Below, in pieces: positions 55,178 to 64,000 of a stretch of 64,000 nucleotides of DNA (positions are counted from its first letter, which is position 1; each line of letters begins with the position of its first letter). This stretch comes from Telmatactis stephensoni (lineage: Eukaryota > Cnidaria > Anthozoa > Actiniaria > Isophelliidae), in contig JALIZF010001621.1 of the NCBI GenBank assembly GCA_029948255.1, forward strand, positions 85,001 through 149,000. The letters run 5' to 3'. Made by a program: the position numbers and the translations under genes. The notes under the pieces are model-generated. The model did not search any database, had not been told where the DNA came from, and saw only the letters and a list, made by a program, of their open reading frames with translations.

Positions 55178-55401
55178 TGTAGATCATTGTCATTTAATGC
55201 CTCATTCTTTTTAAATATAAGAAAATATCTGAGGAGGATTTAAGGTTACATAAGTGTATTCACTAATTTGAGAGCCCTTGAGAACTTGTGAGTAAGCACC
55301 TCTTCACTTCATCTTGTTGGCAGTTACCTCCACAGTTGCACAAACCAGTGTATACTAAATTAGCTTTGTAGCTCTTACCAAAGTACCGGTTGACACAAGA
55401 G

Positions 55402-55632
55402 TTTGAGCCCAGATGTGGCCTCCTTGAAATACTGAGCGCCTCACATGCTTATCAAGTGCTGACTGCATAGGCTAGGGAGAATGCTATCCAGGGTTCAACA
55501 TCTTTTGAAGAAGAGCTCTTGTCTCACCTCATTCACTGTTTTCAAGCTGCTCGTAAGGTCATACAAAAGGACCACAAACCTCTCAAGCACAGCCATGCTT
55601 TCTTCAGTGATATCTGTTGGTTATGTCATTAA
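55402..55632 (+). pseudogene. Coding-like block with one stop, unknown
   Basis: 77 codons in one frame containing a single TAG: FEPRCGLLEILSASHAYQVL, stop, then AIQGSTSFEEELLSHLIHCF and QAARKVIQKDHKPLKHSHAF. Composition is protein-like. Family not recognised. Confidence 0.3.
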
Positions 55633-57760
55633 AAGATGAAGATGTATTTTGCTTATTTATACCCTCCTGCTATTTTCTACTAGCCTTTTTTGATAATAAA
55701 TAATTCCTTTATAAGTGATGCAAAGAGACTTCGTAAAAACTGTATTGGAATTCATGTATTGGGATTGTAGAAAACAACTGAGGGACCTTTGAATTTACTC
55801 AAATGGAATGGACCACTGGTTTTGTATAATTATAGCTCACTTTTGACGTTCAAACAAGGATGTTGGTAAACTACCATGCTCATATCAGGCTAATTTGCAT
55901 TAAAAAAATGGGTTATTCAGAAACACTCTATTAAACAAGTTTCAATTTTGTCATTTCTTCAAAGTCCATGGGGGTCAAGAGAATGACTTTCAAATAGACA
56001 TTTCTCTAACATAACAAAGCTTTGTCTGTGGGAACAGTGCGTACAGCAAAACAGTTCTGTTGCTGCTGCACAGTCTGCATTAGAAAGGCTTTCTGATCTT
56101 CAGTACTAAAAATTCCAGTGTCTTCCATGAGGTATAACTTTTGAAAATAACTGTTCTGTAATGTTTGGGCATAAAGTTTAATGATAAATAGAGAAACGAA
56201 AAGATAAATCATCATATCTTAACTTGGATATTTTGACTACAAACTGTAGTCATCTTCTGCAAATGCAAATTTACACTGTTGTTGTAATGTAAGGCTTGTC
56301 TGTCATCTAGGTTTGGTTGCTGGCAAATTTAAAGAATCATATCAATCATAAATTGATGAAGTAGCTGGCAGTATAGAGGTAGAATGTTGTTCAGATTCAT
56401 TTGTAAAGGGATTTGCAGAGTTCCCTCTGAATCCCACTTAAGAGAGCTATTATTGTACAGTCATTACTTCCTTGTCTTTCACCAATGTTTGACTGACACG
56501 TTTGAGATGGTAGTACCCATTCAGTTACATTTGAATAATTATTTTGACATACTGTCATTGTTGATACTTGGGGTGGCACTTGTTGACTTGTATTTTGACA
56601 GTGATTACTCAGAGTTCTTGACTCCCTATGCTATGCACAAGTACACCTTTATAAACTATTGACAGCAGAAGTATTTATTTCGATGTGACCTCTGACTGGG
56701 TTATTGCATTTTTTACAGTGAGGTGGTTGATGTCTAAGTGTAGGTGTGTCACAGTGTTGTGATGTTGGCTGGCTTGCATAAATGGGTGCACTGGAGGGTT
56801 GTGGTGAAGTAACAGTACTAGCTAAACTGTTGTTTAACTGTTCAATCACTGTATTGTACTCTTCACTGTTAATCTCTCTAACATGAATCACTCATCAACA
56901 GTAGATTATTCAATGTTGTCATTCTCTACTTGAGAGTTACTGGATGCTGGGTTTAAAATAGCTTGCAGAACGATCTTACACAGTAGACAGAAGGTTATTC
57001 CTTCAAGGCATGTGATGTGAAAAGAGTGAAAGGAGCCACTCAGTATCATCCATTCTTCTGTATTAGTCACTTTACAGTTAGGTAAGTCACAGTTCTTGTT
57101 CTGGTTGGGCTTTACCTTTGCATGAAATGCTTAGGGCACAACTGTATTTTATACAGTATCATTGGACACATTGTAGGAAGGATAATATGCCAAGACAAAG
57201 TTCTGTTGGTTGAGGAGAACGATATCTGTTGTGAGCACTGTGTAATTTTGAATAGCAGGGAAGAAAGTACTTGAGTGCATCATACTTTAAGAAATCGAAG
57301 TTGATATTTTGAGAATGAAAACTAGACCCTTGTATCAAGGGTGAGTCATGCCAGATTGGAGTAACCTTTTTGGGGCAGAACTAGACAAGCGAAACAGAGC
57401 ACGGAGAAGAGAACAGAAGGGTGGGATCAAGGATGGGTACTAGACTCTTTTTAAGCGGCCATTTTGAAATGAGTCTGAAAGGATTGAGAAAGGAAAATAC
57501 AGTAGAAAACAATCTATATCCCCAGTATAGCTTGGACTATACTAAACCTAATTATCGCTTTAATACCCTGCTACCGTGTTAGAGTGAGGGCACTTAACCC
57601 TTGAAACAAAATCTAATGGTCAATGCCTAATTGTTCAATCAAAACAAAGAAAACAATTGATAAGTACCCTCACTGTATTCTGTTTGTAACAAAAGCTATT
57701 AGTTATGTACTAATGAGAGTACAGTACATAATTTGAGTAATGTCCCATGTTGGATATTAT
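55633..57760. other. No firm gene
   Basis: Two minus-strand blocks look faintly coding: 56006-56170 (EDTGIFSTEDQKAFLMQTVQ) and 56649-56891 (PPHCKKCNNPVRGHI, a CxxC motif). Neither could be assigned. Confidence 0.3.
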
Positions 57761-58069
57761 GCACTAGTCAAAGCAAACCACCCACACCCCCCTCCGCATC
57801 CCCCACCACCACTCACCCGACTGGGTGGGGATTAGTGGTACATTTGAAAGACGGGTTGTGCAAATGTTGGTAAATGCCCAACATGATGGTGCAAGAATGA
57901 GCATCAACCCCCCACCCCCACCCCACCATATGAATTGTCAAATCCACACAATCTAATCTTCACTTTGTCCCCACCCCCTGAGGCATCATAGCATGTCACA
58001 TTTGATCCTAAGCCTCACATTTCCACTACCCTGTCCTGGGTTGGGGTGGGGGTTTACTTTGACTAGTGC
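57761..58069. repeat. MITE-like element (309 bp)
   Basis: Ends GCACTAGTCAAAGCAAACCA and its complement with few mismatches (TTTACTTTGACTAGTGC). The interior is C/A-rich and G/T-rich, with repeated CCCCACCC boxes. Confidence 0.75.
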
Positions 58070-58101
58070 TTTAGAAAAATACATAGAACATAATGTCACA
58101 C

Positions 58102-58343
58102 AATAAGCTCCCTTGTTGTGTCACACAATTCTTTTCACTTTATCCTTAAACAATACACCATTTGCAGCACGTATGAATGAGTACATTTTGGAGGGTAAAA
58201 ACAACAGTTTCCAGCCAATAGGACATACTCTTTTGTTTTGCCCTCCAAATTGAGCTGCATTCCAATGTGCAGCAAGAGGACTATTATTGTTCAAGGATAA
58301 AGTGAAAAGAATTGTGTAACACAACAAGGTGAAGGGGGCTTAC
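58102..58343. repeat. Palindromic element (242 bp)
   Basis: Arms of about 55 bp: GTCACACAATTCTTTTCACT and AGTGAAAAGAATTGTGTAAC, flanked outside by AAGCTCCC and GGGGGCTTA. An inner inverted pair (TTTTGGAGGGTAAAA, TTTTGCCCTCCAAA) makes most of the element palindromic. Confidence 0.8.
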
Positions 58344-58345
58344 TG

Positions 58346-59567
58346 AGAGCCTATATGTATTATAGGCTAAGCTTATAAATATTGAATAATTTGTTCTAGA
58401 AAAGTAGTGTTTTTATTTACCATGAGGCAAGATTAATTACAACAATACTAGCAAATAACCTATATATCAGTATTAATTAAAGTTAATAGTCATGACCAAT
58501 ATGACCATCATTCGATTAATGAGTGCTGTTAAAGTTGATAAATCATAACAGAAAACTGAGTGGACTTAATGTTTTTTTACATGTGTCTTTCTTCACAGTA
58601 AGCTTAATTCCTTCTGGTGTCAAGAAATAACGACACCAACAAGTGCATATATGACAAGCAATTACTGAGCATAGAATATAATTCTTTACACAAAATAAGG
58701 TTATCAAAAAATTACTAGTATTTAAGCTTAAGCTTAAGCAAACCTTTAATTGGTTAGCATTTTCCTGGGTTTGTTGAGTTGAGAAATCAAACATGGCATC
58801 TTTCTTGTACAACATGATTCGTGTCTTACATCAGTTTTGGAATGAAAATGATTACGGAATGTAGCTTTCATAAAAGTTAGTAGTATTGTTGGATATTAGA
58901 TAGGTTTTCATGGACAGCTCACAGGCTTTCAAAGTAGTTAAGGCTTTCACAGATTTCAAGGCTTTCATGGATTTTAAGGCTTTGACTTGGTGTTCGCGGA
59001 CCGACCCGACCAATACATGCTTACGATTGTAGTTTGCTAAGTAAAGTGAGCATTTCAAGGATACTGAAGACATGGTAAAATAGCAACTCTCGATACAATC
59101 ATCACCAACCAATCAAATTTGCCATAAAACAATGGATTTTTGTTGAACATATGATTCTTTGAATTTCTTTACATGCGAATTTGAATGACTTAGCATTGAA
59201 TGAGCAGCTGAATGAAATTTACGACCAAGCTGAAAGAGGTGAAGATGATTCGAGTTGTAAGATCAGCTAATACAGATCAAGATGTAAGATCAGCTAATAC
59301 AGTGTCACAGTGCAAATTGAAAAAACATGGGTACCTAGAATACTTCAGGAATGTGTCTCAACCAATCAAAAGGCTTTATCATTGTCTTCATGGTTAGTGA
59401 AGCAGAAACATTCATGAAATATTTCTTTGTGCCTATGGTTGTTGGATTTGCACTGTAAGGTATATACTCAATAAAATACACTTAAGACCATAGTCTCCAG
59501 ATTTGCAAGTTGATCCTATTATAGGGTCTTCCCTCCAGTTCAACAATCCCAATGTTTATCTGTTAAA
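58346..59567. other. No gene; short tandem repeats
   Basis: Degenerate tandem AAGGCTTTCA units at 58922-58986, and a 25-bp tandem pair (GTAAGATCAGCTAATACAG) at about 59256-59303. Confidence 0.5.
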
Positions 59568-59911
59568 TTGCTACTCTGATAAAAAAAAACGGTGAAATTC
59601 TATTTAGTAGAAACTTCGTGAAAGAAATCTTCAAGGGTCTATTGATCACCGGTCAAAATATCTTTTTAGAATTCGAAAGGGAAGTACTAGATTTTTAGCG
59701 TTCTTTTTAGGTGTCAATGACGTCATCGACTCAACTCATGGATTTACTCCATACATTTCTTTGTATTTTATGACTTGAATTATTCTATTCATTTCTGCTC
59801 TAATAATTTTGCTTAAGAGTTTTCCTGCAGTTATTGTGTCAAGGATTACTTGCATGGCCAGTGATCTTCAATTGAAAAAAATTACACGGAGATACTTTGA
59901 TTACAAAATAC
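59568..59911 (+). repeat. Dispersed 340-bp repeat, copy 2
   Basis: Counterpart of 40313-40651. Ends in a (ATT)n tract at 59911-59925. Confidence 0.8.
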
Positions 59912-60610
59912 ATTATTATTATTATTCCAAAGAGTTGGCAAGAAAGGCAAGATAGACTTGTATAACTCTCCACCTTATCAATATTCATAAACTCAGGCCG
60001 ACTGCTTGGTTAAAACTTACTATGACATCAGTGGACCAGATCTGATCTGCCTTAGTTTATGAATATTTACAAGTTTCTCTCGCCCTTCTCACCATTGGCT
60101 TTGGCAAATCTTCGGAATAATGGTTGTTCGGGAATTTCCTCATTGCTCGAGAGTAAAAAGCGAGAGAGACTTGGAGCAAGTCTAGTTGCTGTCATGGCCA
60201 ACATCCAAAATGTACTTCACTTGCAACACATAAGGGAATCAAGACTAGGCTATATACATGTCATTTTTAATAGACAATAATGGCAATACTTTTAGCACAT
60301 AGGCTCATTTCAAATCATTTGCATGAGGGCATGTAGCGAATATAGCATATTTCTCAACTCTTTTTTTCGTTCTAGTATTCGATGACAAGAAAAAAGATAT
60401 ACTTTCTGCACGGTGGACAGCTTGTGACAGCTGTATTATGAAAGGAAAGCCGTTCACAATGATACCACCTCCATATAGTGTGACCATTGCAATCATTGGT
60501 TCCACAGTGTGTTCTACATCGTTGGCACAACAAAAATTGGTAAAGAATGGTTTTGTGGGTGCCACAGGAATGATCCCTGGTGATTCTTATATACTTACAA
60601 GGGCAGTAGC
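59912..60610. other. No gene; partial inverted repeat
   Basis: AATATTCATAAACT at 59979 and its complement near 60052 form a stem inside a region of loose inverted similarity. Open frames at 60305-60614 show no motif. Confidence 0.4.
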
Positions 60611-60971
60611 TCATAGACGGTAGTCACCTCGAGACCACATATCACAATGTGCTATACTCAGTCTCTCCACAATTTCAGCAATTCTTTCATCTCGCTGTTC
60701 TGCTTTTTTCTCTCTCTCTCAGAATCTTCTTGATTCTGATGTGTTGTCTAAAATCAAATATTCATTAGGATTTTCACTCACACAAAAATGTAAATTCAAA
60801 CAAATAAGCTGAGGATTAAAATACAGATTTGCAATATTTCAATGCAGTATTTACAACAATTTTCTGTCTTTTTGCTTGTGATTTAGCAATATAGAACACT
60901 GGCCAACCATCTTTATGCTCTTTACTCTTGCTCTCTACCGGTCTCGTATGCTGTTCACAGCATTTTGTCAT
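60611..60971 (-). pseudogene. Two-exon fragment, unknown, frame slip
   Basis: Exon 1 (60855-60971) begins ATGACAAAATGC right after a TTATAACAG acceptor and ends at GTT|GTAAAT; it reads KEHKDGWPVFYIAKSQAKRQ. Exon 2 (60611-60747) follows a GATTTTAG acceptor in phase 0 and starts TTHQNQEDSERERKK. A one-base slip in the GA/A run would continue as AEQRDERIAEIVERL, a coiled-coil-like sequence, to a stop at 60611. Two matching splice junctions support a real gene fragment. Family unknown. Confidence 0.35.
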
Positions 60972-61430
60972 CTGTTATAACATGTTTAGTGTTGGAATGT
61001 CCAATGTAAAAAAAAATTACTTTAAGAAATCCATTATACTGATGCTTGCTTACAATTAACAGCCAAATTTCCTAAAGTGAAGTAGTACCTCATCAGGACT
61101 TTGCTAAATATAGGTACCACTGTACGAAGGTAATTGTTTAGCCCATTGGGGGATTTTGAATTGAAGACAATTATTTCAAAAAGTGGGCGTTATAGGAGAC
61201 GAAATATTATTTCATTGTGTCATTACTTTATAATAATATAATAATAACTAGACGCATTGAGTGTTTCCCCTCCATGGCACCCAACAAAATACATTTTATT
61301 ATTTGGTGTTAAAAAGGGACGGACAATTTGATATTTGTAGGGGGTGGGTTAAATTGCCCAAAAAAATATCAAGCAAGCTCTCAAACCTTAAAAAAATATC
61401 ATGCAACATCAATATGGTAAAAAGAAATAT
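60972..61430. other. No gene seen
   Basis: Flank of the second Gypsy element. Confidence 0.45.
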
Positions 61431-61900
61431 TGTAACGTGTCGTATTCTGGGTTCAATCAAAACAAATAAAAAAAAAAATAAATAAATATTCTTTATTTAT
61501 CCTCGGATTTTCTGAGTAGCATTTCTGCTAATATCTCCGAGACTCATTCGCACACTCGCTACCCCTACATTCGGTATACTCTGCATACAATTTAAAAACT
61601 CACATGTTGATTTTTGCTGAGGGAGGAAAAACCGGAGAACCCGGAGAAAAAACCCTTGTGGCATGGTAGAGAACAACACATCAAACAAACTCAAGCTCAC
61701 ATATGATCCAGTTCCCGAGCCGGGACTCGAACCCGGACCACAGCGGTGAGAGGCGAACGGCTTAACCACTACGCCACCCATGCCACCCAAAAATACAAAT
61801 ACAATACAACTCAACAGCTTTTATTCGCACGACCATCTTGTTCCACGTGCTATTGTACAATCTCTTTTCTCACGGGGGAGGGGTGCGTCACTACATTACA
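61431..61900 (-). repeat. Gypsy-2 3' LTR containing a SINE
   Basis: Starts TGTAATGTAG at 61900 and ends CGTTACA at 61431, giving TGTAA/TTACA ends. An AATAAA signal lies at about 61818-61823. Length without the SINE is about 150 bp. Confidence 0.7.
61465..61788 (-). mobile_element. tRNA-derived SINE
   Basis: On the minus strand it starts GGGTGGCATGGGTGGCG. RNA polymerase III promoter boxes are present: A box TGGCGTAGTGG (61765-61776 region) and B box GGTTCGAGTCC (61723-61733). The body contains the TTCTCCGGGTTCTCCGG motif and the 3' end is AT-rich (AATAAAG, then T/A runs). Such an element borrows LINE machinery to move. It sits inside the Gypsy-2 LTR. Confidence 0.85.
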
Positions 61901-62220
61901 CAGCTCCCTCCTTAATAAGCACTGACCACAGTGCGGTAATCTAACTAATAAACAAACTTGCAAAAATGAATGATATACGAGATACAAGAGTAGTCTGACT
62001 GACTTAGCAATTTACTACTGTCACTGAGTGTCACAAAAACTTAGTTTTAGTTTCTAAAGTCTTCTTGAACGTTGCAACTTGATTTCCTTGCAGTCAATCA
62101 TCATCAGCCACACGAGGTGTGCACAGTCTCGAGTAGTGAAGTTACTCTGCTAAATCAATCTGGTTCAAGTCCTAACTAATCAACTTGTGAACTCTGTAGC
62201 TGTAGCAGATTGAAATGTCA

Positions 62221-62650
62221 TTAAACTTTGTTGTCTTGATCATTCTTGTATGCAAGCTTAGCATGAATTGATGAGACCCAATCGCCGAATCTTTTCGGTG
62301 CTCTCACTGTTCTTTTCGGTCTTCCTTTATCGTCTATCCTTGTTTCCGATTTCTTGTCTATGGTGTGGACTGTTTCTTCCTTTCCCTCTCGTGCTTTCAC
62401 TGTTTCTTCTTTCACCGTGTCTTTCTGTGCATCCTTTCCCTTGCATTTAGACTTCTTTTTCTCTACTTGTGCCTTGGATGATTTCCTTTGCTCTCTTTCT
62501 TCCTTGTGTTCTTTGTCTGATCTTGTCTTGGTCTCTTTCTCCGTCATCTTGACTTCCATAGTTCTCTCTTCTCTGCAGATGTCTTCTGCTGTCCTTTTGC
62601 TGTTATCTGTTACTTCCTTAGACTCCACAGTTTGGAGTTCAGCTTGGGAT
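62221..62650 (-). pseudogene. Gypsy-2 pol C-terminal tail
   Basis: A Lys/Glu-rich frame that ends RPKRTVRAPKRFGDWV, the usual end of this pol type. It is out of frame with the integrase block (frameshift near 62640), and its first codon is GTG. Confidence 0.6.
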
Positions 62651-63770
62651 TCAATTAGCTCTTTCTTCTTCTGTTGTGGTATCCAATTCTCCCAGACATG
62701 GTTTCAATCTGTCAACATGGACTACTTTCGGCTTAGATCGAGGTGTTTTCTGGATCCTGTACACGACATCAGATAGGTAGGCAGTTACTAAGAAGGGTCC
62801 TTCCCAAGGGTTGTCTAGCTTGGGATTTCTTCCTTTCTTCCGGCGGATGTTGTGTAGCCAAACGCTGTCGCCTGGTTTTAGTGGTTTCCACGAGAGCTTC
62901 TTATCACAGCTGCGTTTCCTTCTAACTGCAGAATGCTTTAAGTGTAGCCTCGCATCTTCAAATGCACTTGATAGTCGTTTTTGTAAGGCTTCCACGTATT
63001 CAAAAGGCGTAGTTGGTTGGTCTGGGGTCTGCTCTGTAATTACATCAAGTGGAACTTCTATTTCTCTACCAAGCATGAGCTGATTCAATGTAAAGCCAGT
63101 GCTCTCATGAACTGATGATCTGTAAGCCATCATGCAGGTCGGAAGCTGAAGGTCCCAATCCTTCTGATCTGGTTGCAACTTCCCACGTAGCATCTCCACC
63201 AATGTTCTGTTGAACCTTTCAACTTGTCCATCTGACTGTGGGTGCAAGGGTGTCGTTCTTGTCTTTTCGATGTCTAACATTTTACAGATCTCTGCCATCA
63301 CCTTGGATTCAAAATTTGTTCCTTGGTCACTATGGATTTCTCGAGGAACTCCAAAACGACTCACGAATTCTGAGACGACTTTTTCAGCAATTGTGGTAGC
63401 AGTTTGGTCGGGAAGAGCGTAGATCTCTGTCCATTTAGTAAAATAGTCATATAGTCATACCACGAGCACGTAACAATTACCACGTGGAGTCTTTGGTAAT
63501 GGTCCTAAGATGTCCATCGCGATTCTTTCCATTGGCGCTCCAACGATGTATTGTTTGAGAGGTGCTCGACGTTTCCTTCCGTAGTTTTTCTTTGCTGCAC
63601 ATTCGACGCATTTAAGTATCCATCTATGTGTTTGTGCTGTCAGACCAGGCCAGTAATAACGAAGTCGTAATGAGTGTAGAGTCTTGTATGCCTCTATGGC
63701 TTGCTGTGGAGTGATTGTGATGAGCTCGCAATGCTGTTTCTCTCAGATTGTCCGGGAAGACAATCTGCTA
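62651..63770 (-). pseudogene. Gypsy-2 integrase, broken
   Basis: Integrase of the Gypsy-2 element. The N-terminal zinc finger (HHNHSTASHRG ... CVECA), AMDILGPLPKTPRGN, DYFTKW, then IHSDQGTNFES and VERFNRTLVEML with the D and E of the DDE triad, then the C-terminal domain LKPGDSVWLHN and VVHVDRLKPC. Lesions: an in-frame stop at about 63768, a frameshift near 63700, and TGA near 63457 beside a tandem ATGACTAT duplication. From 63364 down to 62651 the frame is open. Confidence 0.8.
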
Positions 63771-63971
63771 TTTCACTTTGTCACCTTTGTCGTTTTCCCA
63801 TCTACGATGAAGAACACCATCACGTAATTCCATACGATCCCATTGCGTCCACAGAGTCTTCAAAATAGTACTTCCTTGTGAGATGTCTTCCCATGCAGGG
63901 CGTTCTTTGCAGGAGATCTTTAATTTAATAAAGTTCTTAAGTGTAGTATCCTGTAGCTGTTGTTCTGCCAA
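63771..63971 (-). pseudogene. Gypsy-2 RNase H-integrase linker
   Basis: Open block reading WTQWDRMELRDGVLHRRWEN, the usual linker before the integrase zinc finger. Confidence 0.65.
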
Positions 63972-64000
63972 GTACTTTGTAGACCACTCGGGTTCTATCT

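Larger units (their letters stand above)
61431..64000 (-). mobile_element. Second Gypsy retrotransposon, decayed, cut by window end
   Basis: Minus-strand element of a different family from the one at 21.7 kb. Visible: 3' LTR (61431-61900, carrying a SINE), polypurine tract AAGGAGGGAGCTG (61901-61913), the C-terminal part of pol and the integrase. Upstream parts lie beyond 64000. It has several lesions and is not functional. Confidence 0.85.

Noticed and set aside
58852..59112. Repetitive lysine/alanine protein
   Set aside because: The peptide comes from degenerate tandem AAGGCTTTCA units; no other coding support.
61711..61788. tRNA gene
   Set aside because: A and B boxes and a tRNA-like fold are present, but the unit continues into a SINE body and AT-rich tail and sits inside an LTR; it is a SINE head.

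Overview
The window looks like nuclear DNA of an animal, most likely an anthozoan cnidarian such as a stony coral or sea anemone. That is inferred from the AT-rich base composition, spliceosomal introns of about 70-160 bp, and the mix of element families; no organelle, bacterial or CRISPR signature was seen. No intact ordinary host gene was recognised. Nearly everything that can be read is a mobile element or a decayed gene derived from one, so this is an accessory, repeat-dense region.

Layout. 1-4.7 kb: mostly non-coding, with a protein-kinase relic (1.86-2.40 kb, minus) and two short inverted-repeat elements. 4.74-7.52 kb: a nearly complete PIF/Harbinger transposon with 42-bp terminal inverted repeats, a DDE nuclease (plus, one intron, one frameshift) and a convergent Myb-like DNA-binding gene (minus, one intron). 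7.5-13.6 kb: exon-like remnants, including a multi-exon minus-strand gene of unknown family, a LINE/Helentron-type endonuclease piece and a PIF1/Helitron helicase piece. 14.1-16.9 kb: a Mutator-like transposase pseudogene, a BEL/Pao gag fragment and a HIRAN-domain ORF, all minus. 17.0-18.0 kb: a 95-bp palindrome abutting an 860-bp fold-back element. 18.0-21.05 kb: minus-strand exons resembling DUF7869-type and CARF/ALS2CR8-type proteins.

21.73-26.58 kb holds a very young Ty3/Gypsy retrotransposon with an open 1336-codon pol frame; its shared LTR sequence looks identical, but the upstream LTR and gag start are deleted. 29.58-30.95 kb holds an intact tyrosine-recombinase gene (KIAA1958/ZMYM/Crypton-like) flanked by palindromic repeats. 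31.4-35.0 kb holds a P-loop-like exon, a Harbinger N-terminal fragment and a BEL/Pao gag-pol remnant interrupted by a LINE 3' end. 37.7-42.8 kb contains a hairpin-ended element, a large inverted repeat, tandem LINE reverse-transcriptase pieces and a LINE 3' end. 42.8-44.4 kb is a long decayed ORF of unknown family. 49.3-53.1 kb has a fold-back element, a second hairpin-ended element, an ISL2EU-type DDE transposase relic and a second tyrosine-recombinase relic. 53-61 kb is mostly short inverted-repeat elements. 61.4 kb to the window end is a decayed Gypsy element whose LTR carries a tRNA-derived SINE; it runs off the right edge.

The genes do not form one pathway: they are independent element families layered on each other. 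The most interesting signals are the hairpin-ended elements at 37.7-38.7 and 50.2-51.0 kb, whose long hairpins share a covarying central core and whose short and long ends share an element-specific motif, and the intact recombinase locus with a loosely similar layout. Family names come from motif recognition alone; no database search was possible.
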